From Helicobacter bilis (GTDB taxonomy: Bacteria; Campylobacterota; Campylobacteria; Campylobacterales; Helicobacteraceae): a stretch of 42,951 bases of DNA. Every line of letters starts with the position of its first letter. Position 1 is the first letter of the stretch. Both the position numbers and the translations under genes were made by a program. Location of the stretch: the NCBI RefSeq assembly GCF_900198365.1, contig NZ_FZMS01000036.1, positions 1-42,951 on the forward strand, read 5' to 3'. The notes under the pieces were generated by a model that ran no database searches, was not told where the DNA came from, and saw only the letters and a program-made list of their open reading frames with translations. This document shows positions 16,041 through 24,254 of the stretch, piece by piece.

Positions 16041-17387
16041 ATGATTTATGTATATAGACAATGCCTTATTATGTTATTTTTATTATTGCATGTGGTGGTA
16101 TTTTCTGCATGTTCAAGTTCAAAAATCTTTAGTTTTATTGGTATAAAAGATGAGATAGATCCTAATTTACCTGTGGTTAAAACCTTTCGTGCATTGCCTG
16201 ATGTAACCTCTGTTGGCTTTGAGTGGAAAACACCAGAAGATACAACAAATATTGATGGCTATGTGATTTATCGCGAGAATAAAAAGAAGGAATTTGAGAC
16301 AATCGCTGTCATAAAAAATGCCTTTTCAACGCATTATTATGATGATAAGCTAGAACCACAAACTGAATATACCTATGCGATTGCAGCAGTAGGAAAAGAT
16401 TCTAAAGTATCAAAGAAAAGCACACCACTAAAAGTAAAAACTTCTTTTATAGATCCTGTGAGCTTTGTATATGCCTCGCAAGATTACGCACAAAAGATTA
16501 AGATTTTTTGGAGTCCTAGTCCAAATCCTATTGTAAAGAACTATATTATTGAAAAGCAAGAGAAGCAAGGAAAATTCATTGCCATTGGTTCGACAACAAA
16601 TCGCATGTTAGTAGAATTTTTTGATAGAAATATAGAAAATGGAGCAGAGCATACCTACAGAGTTATAGCACAAAGTCATGATGGCACAAAATCCGTGCCA
16701 AGTCAGCTAGTAGTCGGCAAAACAAGGGAATTGCCGCCTGTTGTAGCAGGCATTAAAACCACGCAAAATAGAATGCGTGAAATTTGGCTAGAATGGGATA
16801 AGAGTGCGTCCAAAGATGTGATTGGCTATAATGTGTATGTATCAAATACTCTAAATGATAATTATAGAAAAATCGCTTTTGTAACAAGGGAATCTTATAC
16901 TGACAAGATAGATTCACACGGGGCTATAAGATATTATAAAGTCAGTGCGATTGATAAATATAAACTGGAATCAAACTTGCAAGAAAATGGCGTTGGCGGA
17001 CAGACACTTCCACCACCACTTGCACCAAATCTAACAAAAGGTGCGATAGAAAATACAAGTGCAATAATCGCATGGGAAGGAGCAAGTGATAATCGTTCAA
17101 CAAGCTATATTATATATCGTAGTGGCAGTGATGGCTCAAACAATAAATTTAATCAAGCACAACACACAAGCTTCACCGACAAGGATATAAAAGAGGGTGT
17201 AAGCTATACTTATCATGTTGTAGGTGTGGATAAATATGGTATAGAATCTACTCGAAGCAGACAAGTTACCCTGCAACTTGCACCACAACCAACAGCACCA
17301 AATATACCAGTTTTACAACCAGCACAACCTGTATCGCCAGAGCCACAAAATGCAAATACAGCTAAGCAAGATTCAGCAAAAAAGTAG
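16041..17387 (+). CDS. Lipoprotein with fibronectin type III repeats
   Basis: A 448-residue protein. Residues 1–24 form a lipoprotein signal ending FSAC, with C24 the likely lipidated cysteine, though F at -3 is atypical. Four fibronectin-III-like domains follow at about 45–130, 132–225, 230–320 and 325–415, each with a WKTP/WSPS/WDKS/WEGA strand and a YxVxAxDKxxxES-type end. The C-terminus is a proline/alanine/glutamine-rich tail. It is probably on the periplasmic face of a membrane as a binding or scaffolding protein. As I remember, H. pylori has the same FN3 gene in this place. Its location next to ftsE–ftsX–envC suggests, but does not prove, a part in division or cell-wall remodelling. 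Confidence 0.85.
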   Translation: MIYVYRQCLIMLFLLLHVVVFSACSSSKIFSFIGIKDEIDPNLPVVKTFRALPDVTSVGFEWKTPEDTTNIDGYVIYRENKKKEFETIAVIKNAFSTHYYDDKLEPQTEYTYAIAAVGKDSKVSKKSTPLKVKTSFIDPVSFVYASQDYAQKIKIFWSPSPNPIVKNYIIEKQEKQGKFIAIGSTTNRMLVEFFDRNIENGAEHTYRVIAQSHDGTKSVPSQLVVGKTRELPPVVAGIKTTQNRMREIWLEWDKSASKDVIGYNVYVSNTLNDNYRKIAFVTRESYTDKIDSHGAIRYYKVSAIDKYKLESNLQENGVGGQTLPPPLAPNLTKGAIENTSAIIAWEGASDNRSTSYIIYRSGSDGSNNKFNQAQHTSFTDKDIKEGVSYTYHVVGVDKYGIESTRSRQVTLQLAPQPTAPNIPVLQPAQPVSPEPQNANTAKQDSAKK

Positions 17388-17396
17388 AGCTAAAAT

Positions 17397-18752
17397 ATGC
17401 CGCATTTTATTAGCAAAGACATGTTTATATATGATAGCGATATAGCACACGATGATTTTATTATAAAAGAAATGCTTGTGAATAAGAGATTTAATAATCT
17501 TTTTTTAATCCCTATAATCCATGAAGAAGAGATGTTTTTTATACGATGTGTGAAAAGGGCAAATGATTTTTTATATAAGGTTGATAAAATCACTCGTCCT
17601 AGCAATCTTTTATTCATTAAAAAAGTATTGCAATTTATCGCATCTCATCTTAATGTAATTACACATAATTTAAATCAAACACAAAGTAAGCATACAAGGG
17701 GTATGCAGTTGGGTTATTTAATCGATATAGAATCTTTATCTACTCTAGAACCAGATTATATTGAAATTGGATTTGGTAGTGGGCGACATATCCTTGATTT
17801 AGCGAAGAAAAATCCACAAAAACTAATTTTGGGCTTTGAGATTCATACACCTTCAGTAAGACAGGTTATAAATGCGATAGAATTGTATCATTTAGAGAAT
17901 CTATTTATCTGTGATTTTGATGCAAGGCTTGGCATTCAAGCTTTAAGTAAAAAGAGTGTGGAGACCATATTCCTACATTTTCCAGTGCCTTGGAATAAGG
18001 CAAAGCATAGAAGAGTATTTCACAGGGAATTTTTAGAAAATAGTTTTAGAATCTTAAAAGATACAGGGCATATCAATCTGCGTAGTGATGACTATGAATA
18101 TGTGTTAGATAGTATAAAAGAAGCGATGAGTGCCGATTTTACGCATTTTGAGATTCTAAAAAATAGAGATATAGATATTGTAAGTAAATATGAGGCAAGA
18201 TGGAGTAATATGAAAAAGGACATTTATGAAATGCGTATTTTCCAGCATGATTTTAGACAGCAAAATCATGATAGCCTTAAGGGTGCTTTTACTTTGCCAA
18301 ATTTAAAAAAGATTCTAGATTCTAAAGATTGTCATATTGAGCGAAGCGAAATATCTAACATGGAATCCAAAAGAGATTTTTCAGCTATGTCTCAAAATGA
18401 CAAGATGCAGATTTTAGAATCTTTATGCAATAAGAAGTGGATACAAGATTCTATATTCATTAGTATCGGCGATATATACTCCACACAATCTAGTGCGAGT
18501 GAAAATATAAGCATTGTTAATCTTACTTTTGGTAGTTTTTATATGCCTTTTAATACTTATTTAATCCTAGATTCTAATCATAAATTACATTATCTAAAAA
18601 AGCCCTTATCTATCCGCTCTCATTTACAAGCACACAAATTTTTATGTAAAATATTGCAAGAAGCTATAGAATCTGCTTCTATCACGCTAGATTCTAAGCA
18701 AGATTCCAATAAACTAGAATCTAAACAAGATTCTATTAAAACAGCAAACTAG
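17397..18752 (+). CDS. trmB: tRNA (guanine46-N7)-methyltransferase with extended ends
   Basis: A 451-residue protein, about twice the size of E. coli TrmB. The methyltransferase core begins near residue 115: YIEIGFGSGRHILDLAKKNP is the SAM loop, LGFEIHTPS the acidic loop, and FLHFPVPWNKAKHRRVF the family FPDPWxKxxHxxRR-like element. The 115-residue N-terminal extension and long C-terminal part are typical of Helicobacter TrmB as I recall. Two oddities lie in the C-terminal part. A palindromic repeat is inserted in frame at residues 312–335 (CHIERSEIS…), and a 27-bp tandem repeat encodes LDSKQDSNK/LESKQDSIK near the end. It makes m7G46 in tRNA. It is 9 bp after the FN3 gene and 14 bp before ftsE. 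Confidence 0.9.
   Translation: MPHFISKDMFIYDSDIAHDDFIIKEMLVNKRFNNLFLIPIIHEEEMFFIRCVKRANDFLYKVDKITRPSNLLFIKKVLQFIASHLNVITHNLNQTQSKHTRGMQLGYLIDIESLSTLEPDYIEIGFGSGRHILDLAKKNPQKLILGFEIHTPSVRQVINAIELYHLENLFICDFDARLGIQALSKKSVETIFLHFPVPWNKAKHRRVFHREFLENSFRILKDTGHINLRSDDYEYVLDSIKEAMSADFTHFEILKNRDIDIVSKYEARWSNMKKDIYEMRIFQHDFRQQNHDSLKGAFTLPNLKKILDSKDCHIERSEISNMESKRDFSAMSQNDKMQILESLCNKKWIQDSIFISIGDIYSTQSSASENISIVNLTFGSFYMPFNTYLILDSNHKLHYLKKPLSIRSHLQAHKFLCKILQEAIESASITLDSKQDSNKLESKQDSIKTAN
18330..18402. repeat. Palindromic CHxERSE-type repeat inserted in trmB
   Basis: A 73-bp stretch with inverted ends: TGTCATATTGAG (18330–18341) and CTCAAAATGACA (18391–18402) pair with one mismatch. Internally GAGCGAAGCGAAATATC is typical of dispersed palindromic elements that encode CHIERSE-like peptides when read through. 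The core reads without a stop in the trmB frame (residues 312–335). Confidence 0.75.
18687..18740 (+). repeat. 27-bp imperfect tandem repeat at the end of trmB
   Basis: Two 27-bp units (18687–18713 and 18714–18740), each beginning CTAGA(T/A)TCTAA and containing CAAGATTC, encode nine-residue repeats LDSKQDSNK and LESKQDSIK. Unit number could vary without breaking the frame. Confidence 0.8.
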
Positions 18753-18766
18753 CATAAAGGTTATAA

Positions 18767-19438
18767 ATGGATACGATTATAAAAGCAAAGCAACTTTGTC
18801 TAGGCTACAAACGCACAGGGCTTGTGATAAAAAATGCAAATTTTAGTATATATCCCAAAGATTTTGTATTTATTTCAGGTGCGAGTGGTAGCGGTAAAAG
18901 CACACTTTTGCGTTCCATTTATGGCAATATCAGCGTGCAAGAAGGTGAGCTTAGTGTTTTGCATTCTAATATGAAAAAGATTAGCAGTCATAAACTCATG
19001 CTTTTGCGGCGTAAAATGGGGATTGTGTTCCAAGATTATAAGCTTATACAAGATTGGAATGTAGAAAAAAATATCGCATTACCTATGATTATTAATAAAT
19101 TTCCAAAAACAGAGATAAAAACCCAAGCAGAAAAATTACTCTCTCACATTAGCCTTTTACATAAAGCAAATAAATATCCGCAGGAATTAAGCGGTGGAGA
19201 GCAACAAAGAGTAGCCCTAGCAAGAGCAATAGCACATAGACCAAGACTTATTCTCTGTGATGAGCCTACAGGGAATCTTGATGATTATTCTAGCGATATG
19301 ATTTGGGGACTTTTAAAATCTTCAAATGAGCAATTAAACATTACAATAGTCGTTGTAACACATAGAATCCCAAAGCATTTGAATCTAAAATATAGAAAAA
19401 TAGAAATTAAAGAAGGCTTAATACATGAATACGCTTAA
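18767..19438 (+). CDS. ftsE: Cell-division ABC ATPase FtsE
   Basis: A 223-residue ATPase. Walker A is GASGSGKST at 38–46, the signature is [14 protein letters not shown], and Walker B is [12 protein letters not shown]. The Q-loop region [11 protein letters not shown] is typical of FtsE/LolD-type ATPases. With FtsX it forms a complex at the septum that couples ATP hydrolysis to activation of periplasmic peptidoglycan hydrolases through EnvC. AAGGTTATAA precedes the ATG. Its last 14 bp overlap the start of ftsX, as is usual for this pair. Confidence 0.95.
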   Translation: MDTIIKAKQLCLGYKRTGLVIKNANFSIYPKDFVFISGASGSGKSTLLRSIYGNISVQEGELSVLHSNMKKISSHKLMLLRRKMGIVFQDYKLIQDWNVEKNIALPMIINKFPKTEIKTQAEKLLSHISLLHKANKYPQELSGGEQQRVALARAIAHRPRLILCDEPTGNLDDYSSDMIWGLLKSSNEQLNITIVVVTHRIPKHLNLKYRKIEIKEGLIHEYA

Positions 19439-20234
19439 ACAACACCTATCATTACTTGTCCCACTTATTACCATGCTTTTTAGTTTGCAATGTCTGCTTA
19501 TTTTAGAGCGTATTGTAGCAAACCAAGAAAGATTTATTACACAAAAATATGCTATTGGAATCACGGCTAAAAAGCCCATTAGCTTTGATTCTGTGCGTAA
19601 AAAAATAGTTGAAGCAAAGGCATTAACAGAGATTAATCCAAAAGATTCTATTGCAAAACTTACAAAAGATATTAACGATACAAATCTTACGAATCTAACA
19701 AGGCAATTACCCTATTTTTATAGCTTAAGCTTAGAGTATTTTCCAAGCACAGAGAGATTAAGCACGATTGAAGCAGTGTTGAAAAAAAATCCTAATGTAT
19801 TATCCGTTGATACTTTTTCAAAAAGGCATTTAGAAAACTATACTTTACTTAGCTTTATTAAGTTCAGCGTTATTACTTTTGCGGTGATTCTAGCAGTTGT
19901 TAGCTTTATGCTTATGTTAAAGCAAATTGAGATATGGCGGTATGTCAATAAGGATAAAATGGAGATTATGGATATTATGGGGGCAAATATTTGGATACGC
20001 AATAGAAGCTTATTTAAACTTGCCCTAATAGATTCTTTTTTAGCAAGTTTTTTTATCGTTATCCTTGTATTTTATGTGGCAAATTTGCAAATCACACTTG
20101 AAACATTACAAGCATTAAACATAGGATTAAATATATTTCGCATTCCACCAGATTTTATAAAGCTTTTTTTAGCTGCTTTCATATCATCTAGTTGCTGCGT
20201 TATATTTGTGATATTATCAAAGGCGCGTGCATGA
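19425..20234 (+). CDS. ftsX: Cell-division permease-like protein FtsX
   Basis: A 269-residue membrane protein with the FtsX topology: one membrane segment at about 8–27, a periplasmic loop of about 110 residues, then three more segments (about 142–163, 198–221, 242–265). The periplasmic loop is where FtsX binds EnvC-type activators. Sequence conservation is low, as normal for FtsX, but the position between ftsE and envC and the topology make the call safe. The start lies inside ftsE; the stop overlaps the envC start (ATGA), so ftsE–ftsX–envC are translationally coupled. Confidence 0.92.
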   Translation: MNTLKQHLSLLVPLITMLFSLQCLLILERIVANQERFITQKYAIGITAKKPISFDSVRKKIVEAKALTEINPKDSIAKLTKDINDTNLTNLTRQLPYFYSLSLEYFPSTERLSTIEAVLKKNPNVLSVDTFSKRHLENYTLLSFIKFSVITFAVILAVVSFMLMLKQIEIWRYVNKDKMEIMDIMGANIWIRNRSLFKLALIDSFLASFFIVILVFYVANLQITLETLQALNIGLNIFRIPPDFIKLFLAAFISSSCCVIFVILSKARA

Positions 20235-21691
20235 GAGAATGCCTTGAGCGATTTATCCTTATTAGTGCATTTTTATGTTATGGTGCTATGGCGGCAGATT
20301 TAAATGAGATTAATCAAAATATACAAAAAAATGAAGCACAAAAAAGCAATATCGATAAACAAAGGGCAAATCTCAATCTAAAGTTAAGCACATTGGGACA
20401 AAACATCAACAATAATATGCAACAGATTAAAAAGCTTGACACAGAGATTCAGAATCTTTCAAAAAATATTGAAAGCAATAAAGACCAAAATAAAAGCCAA
20501 GAAGCAAGACTGCAAACCCTTGAAGATAATCTAGCAACACTAAATGTTTCTTTAAATCAATCACAAACAAAGCTTTCAAATCTCATACTTCAACACATGA
20601 CTATTGCCTATGTGCTTGATGATGAAGAGAGCTTAAACCTTGAGGATATGGTAACAAGAGAAGCCTTTAAGATTCTAAAAAAGCAAACAACAAACGAGAT
20701 TAAAGAGATTGAAAAGCAGCAAAGAAGCATAGTAAAGCAGATTAGTGATATTAATAGCAGCATTAAGGAAGTAACGCAAATTATTACTACACAGGAGACA
20801 AGACACCAAGATTTGCAAACAATGATAGCTAAACAAAAGATTCTAGTAGATAATATGCGTAATGAAATGCAGGTTTATAACCAGCGATTAAAAGCCATTG
20901 ATATGCAAAAAAAAGAGCTTGATAAACTTTTGGGGCAGTTAAATATCTTAAAGAAAAATACACAAGAAGAAATCCGTAAAAAACAAGAGGCAGAAAGAAA
21001 AGCAAAGCTAGAAAGGGAAAGACTAGCAAAATTAGAACGGGAAAGAAAAAGAAAAATAGAAGAAGAGAAAAAGAGAGCAGCCCTAGCAAAAGCAGAAGCA
21101 GAGAAAAAGGCGAAAGCCGAAGCAGAGAAAATCGCAAAAACAGATAGCAAAAAAGCACAACAATTCTTAGGTGAGCAAAATAAGGCGATACAAAGAAAGT
21201 ATGATGCGGCAGTGAGTTCAGCTGAAGCGTCAAATACTATTAATAGCTTTGAAGAGCTAAAGCGTGTTGATAGCGTATATCAGCGTCCAGAAACTGCAAG
21301 ATATACAGGCAAAAGGGCGGGGGCTCCACTTGATTCTTATGTGATAGAGCAGGCTTTTGGTGATTATATTGATCCCGCTTATAAGATTAAAATCTTTAAT
21401 AATGGCGTGGTGTTGAAACCAAAGAAAAATGACGCACAAGTCTATAATATCATGGATGGCAAAGTCATCTATGCAGAAGAAATGCCCGGACTAAAAAAGG
21501 TGGTGGTTGTGGAGCATGCAAACTCAATGCATACAATCTATTCTATGCTTGATAAGATTGCCCCCACTTTAAAGAAAGGCTTTGTTGTAAAAAGGGGATA
21601 TGTCATTGGGCGCATTCATGATAGATTGAATCTTGAAATCGTGCAAAATGGAAAGCATATCAACCCAGTAGAAGTTATGGCAAAGAATTAA
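20231..21691 (+). CDS. envC: EnvC-like murein hydrolase activator (degenerate LytM domain)
   Basis: A 486-residue protein with a signal peptide (residues 1–21, ending GAMA). A long charged coiled coil spans about 25–310, the later part extremely rich in K, E, R and A (AEAEKKAKAEAEKIAK). A C-terminal LytM/M23-like domain covers about 370–486. I see no HxH; the corresponding stretch reads LNLEIVQNG, so the zinc site is incomplete, as in E. coli EnvC, which activates amidases rather than cutting itself. The ATG at 20231 is chosen because it overlaps the ftsX stop and begins a good signal peptide; an upstream ATG at 20192 would add 13 residues inside ftsX. Confidence 0.87.
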   Translation: MRECLERFILISAFLCYGAMAADLNEINQNIQKNEAQKSNIDKQRANLNLKLSTLGQNINNNMQQIKKLDTEIQNLSKNIESNKDQNKSQEARLQTLEDNLATLNVSLNQSQTKLSNLILQHMTIAYVLDDEESLNLEDMVTREAFKILKKQTTNEIKEIEKQQRSIVKQISDINSSIKEVTQIITTQETRHQDLQTMIAKQKILVDNMRNEMQVYNQRLKAIDMQKKELDKLLGQLNILKKNTQEEIRKKQEAERKAKLERERLAKLERERKRKIEEEKKRAALAKAEAEKKAKAEAEKIAKTDSKKAQQFLGEQNKAIQRKYDAAVSSAEASNTINSFEELKRVDSVYQRPETARYTGKRAGAPLDSYVIEQAFGDYIDPAYKIKIFNNGVVLKPKKNDAQVYNIMDGKVIYAEEMPGLKKVVVVEHANSMHTIYSMLDKIAPTLKKGFVVKRGYVIGRIHDRLNLEIVQNGKHINPVEVMAKN

Positions 21692-21703
21692 AAGTGAGTG
21701 TAA

Positions 21704-22342
21704 ATGACAAAAAAGGAACGCATTGTAAATATTAAAAACTCATTTTTGGAGCATTATAAAGACGCACAAACCGAATTGCAATATACAAATTTATATGAGT
21801 TATTAATAGCCGTCATGTTATCAGCCCAATGTACTGATAAACGCGTAAATATGGTAACACCAGCATTATTTAAGGCATATCCAAGCACAAAGGAATTAAG
21901 CAAGGCAGACTTAGGGAGTGTCATAGAATTTATAAAATCTGTCTCTTTTTTTAATGCAAAAGCAAAGAATCTAATCGCAATGGCAAAGAAGGTAGAGGTA
22001 GAATTTAATGGCGAGATTCCCACAAATCAAAAAGATTTAATGTCGCTTAGTGGTGTCGGACAAAAGAGTGCGAATGTCGTGTTGGGGGAATTTTTAGGCA
22101 TGAACTATATGGCAGTTGATACACATGTATTTCGTGTTAGTCATCGACTTGGTTTAAGCAAGAGTAAAAGTGCGATTGATACAGAAAAGGATCTAACAAA
22201 AGCTTTTAAAGAGAATCTTAATATTTTGCACCAAGCCTTTGTGCTATTTGGTAGGTATCAATGCAAGGCATTAAAGCCTATGTGTGATGATTGCTTTGTA
22301 GCAATATATTGTGTAAGTAAGGCAAATTTTAAACCGCAATGA
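21704..22342 (+). CDS. nth: Endonuclease III
   Basis: A 212-residue DNA glycosylase/AP lyase with all key residues at the E. coli positions shifted by no more than one: the helix-hairpin-helix LSGVGQKSANVVLG with catalytic K121, D139 in AVDTHVFRV, and the [4Fe-4S] cysteines C187, C194, C197 and C203. It removes oxidised pyrimidines in base-excision repair. It lies 12 bp after envC and may be read through from the ftsEX–envC transcript, though the functions are unrelated. The ribosome site is weak. Confidence 0.96.
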   Translation: MTKKERIVNIKNSFLEHYKDAQTELQYTNLYELLIAVMLSAQCTDKRVNMVTPALFKAYPSTKELSKADLGSVIEFIKSVSFFNAKAKNLIAMAKKVEVEFNGEIPTNQKDLMSLSGVGQKSANVVLGEFLGMNYMAVDTHVFRVSHRLGLSKSKSAIDTEKDLTKAFKENLNILHQAFVLFGRYQCKALKPMCDDCFVAIYCVSKANFKPQ

Positions 22343-22543
22343 AATTTCAGAATCTTTAAGAATAGAATCTCTATAAACTAGGGCAGGGTAGGGCGAGATT
22401 CTCAAAGTCTTATTTTATAAGAAATTTTCGCATAAATAATATAGATATTTACCACACATTAACCTACATCTAACTCAAAATATAACATCAACTAAAAATT
22501 GCAAATAACAAGCTAAACTTATAAAATATTGTATTTTTTCTGC

Positions 22544-22549
22544 TATAAT
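22544..22549 (+). promoter_or_regulatory. -10 box of the ppiD-like–ftsA–ftsZ operon
   Basis: TATAAT in TTTTTTCTGCTATAATGG, an extended -10, lies 74 bp before the ppiD-like ATG and is the only good promoter upstream of ftsA and ftsZ. Confidence 0.65.
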
Positions 22550-22622
22550 GGCAAAGCTTTTCAGTCAAAAAACATAGACCATTATTGTTTCAAATTTTTA
22601 TTATTTTCAAAAGGAATTGTAT

Positions 22623-24254
22623 ATGCTAGAATGGATGCAAAAGCACAAGAAATATTTAGTTATTACCGTATGGGTAAGTGCTTTGGCATTAGTCTTTGCA
22701 AGCATGGTAGAGTGGGGTGGTGGTGGCTTCTCCGCAGTATCAAGCGATAGTGTCGCAAAGGTTGGCGATACATATATTAGCCGTCAAGAATACCAGAGAA
22801 AATATAATGAAATTTATGATAATGTTGCTGAATACATGCGTCAAGTGGGGCTACCAGATGATGGTAAGCCTATGCCAGAAATAGAACAAGAAGCCTTTAG
22901 AATCTTAGTGCAAGAAAAATTGTTAGAAATGCTTGCAAAAGACATTGGTGTAAGCATAACTTCAAATGAGATTCTAGAGGCTTTGCTTAATACGCCTGAA
23001 TTTCAAGATGCTACGCATACTTTTAATAAAGAACAATACGAAAAGCTATTGCAAGCAAATCGCTGGAATACCGCTGATTATGAAGCGTTTGTAGCAAAGG
23101 CTTTGTTGCAAGAAAAAATGCAAAATTTTCCATTAGCACCAGTTTCTACACTTGAGACAAACGCTTTTATGAGTGCAGGGAAGATTAAAGACTTTGTGGA
23201 GTTAAGATTGCTACATAAAGATTCTGTGCTAAAAAATGCTGTGTTGCAAACAACAGATTCTGAAATTCGCTCATATTGGGAAAGAAATAAAGAAAAGTAT
23301 TATAAACCAGCAAGCTATAAGATAGCATATATGGCACTTGATATGGGTGAAATTAACACAAATAGGGCAATGCTTGAGAAGTTCTATAAAGACAATGAGA
23401 GAAAATATAAGAATCTAACATTTGAGCAAGCCTTAGAGGAAGTAGAAGCGGACTATCGCAAAGCGATTTTAGGTTTTGCTAGTTCTTATATGGCGACTAT
23501 AAGCAAAAATATTGCTGAAAATAATAAAGATTTACAGATTAAAACAAGCAATGTTATCACCACAATGGAATCTCAAAGTATCGCTTTATTACAAAAACAC
23601 TTTGATGGCGATTTAGATATTAAAGATATAGCATTACAAGATATTCCATTGTATAGTTTGCAGCTTAATGATGATGGAAGTGGTCATTCTGCTTTGATCA
23701 CTGCGGTAAGCGGTGGTGAGGGCTTACTTGCACCTTTAGAGTATAGCGAGGATCATTGGATTATCCCTTATATTACCGAAAAGATTCCAAAACAAGCACT
23801 TAGTTTTGAGTTAGCAAAGGAGTTAGCTAGTAGGGATTTAATGCTAGAAAAACAAAATGATGAGTTTAAGAAAATGGCATATACCAAGCTTTCACAAATA
23901 AGTGGAGAGAGTCTAGGAAATGTCGTGCCACTACATTTATCATTATGGCAGGAACAAAATATGCAATCTCATAAGCAATTACTATCACTTGGTCTGAATG
24001 ACATGGACATACGACAAGCACTAGATTATATCATGCGATATAATAAAAAAGAGGGCGTTGTGTTTCTTGGTGGCGACAAGGCACTTTTATTTAGAGTTGT
24101 TAAACAAGAAATGCCTAATTATGCAGATCTAGTAAATATTACGAATGCAGAAGATGAAGCCCTGCAAGAAGCAAAGGTGAGAGATCTTAGAAATGCTATG
24201 TTTGAATATGCTATGAAACATTATAAGGTTATTGACTATAGGAGGCAGAATTGA
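22623..24254 (+). CDS. SurA_N/PpiD-like membrane-anchored periplasmic chaperone
   Basis: A 543-residue protein with a single N-terminal membrane anchor (about 12–29, LVITVWVSALALVFAS) and a large periplasmic part. Residues 40–150 fit the SurA/PpiD N-terminal chaperone domain (VAKVGDTYISRQEYQRKYNEI… FNKEQYEKLLQANRW). A full parvulin catalytic domain is not evident, so it may be a chaperone without isomerase activity. The ATG at 22623 has AAGGA 7 bp upstream; a TTG two codons earlier is too close. It overlaps the ftsA TTG start (TTGA), so it is coupled to ftsA, the order I recall for H. pylori. Confidence 0.82.
   Translation: MLEWMQKHKKYLVITVWVSALALVFASMVEWGGGGFSAVSSDSVAKVGDTYISRQEYQRKYNEIYDNVAEYMRQVGLPDDGKPMPEIEQEAFRILVQEKLLEMLAKDIGVSITSNEILEALLNTPEFQDATHTFNKEQYEKLLQANRWNTADYEAFVAKALLQEKMQNFPLAPVSTLETNAFMSAGKIKDFVELRLLHKDSVLKNAVLQTTDSEIRSYWERNKEKYYKPASYKIAYMALDMGEINTNRAMLEKFYKDNERKYKNLTFEQALEEVEADYRKAILGFASSYMATISKNIAENNKDLQIKTSNVITTMESQSIALLQKHFDGDLDIKDIALQDIPLYSLQLNDDGSGHSALITAVSGGEGLLAPLEYSEDHWIIPYITEKIPKQALSFELAKELASRDLMLEKQNDEFKKMAYTKLSQISGESLGNVVPLHLSLWQEQNMQSHKQLLSLGLNDMDIRQALDYIMRYNKKEGVVFLGGDKALLFRVVKQEMPNYADLVNITNAEDEALQEAKVRDLRNAMFEYAMKHYKVIDYRRQN

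Noticed and set aside
20829-21233. 134-residue minus-strand ORF rich in Leu and Phe
   Set aside because: It is the antisense of the Lys/Glu-rich coiled coil of envC; the GAA/AAA-rich coding strand automatically gives an open Phe/Leu-rich reverse frame.
22617-22622. TTG start two codons before the ppiD-like ATG
   Set aside because: It would sit directly on the AAGGA ribosome site; the ATG at 22623 has proper spacing.
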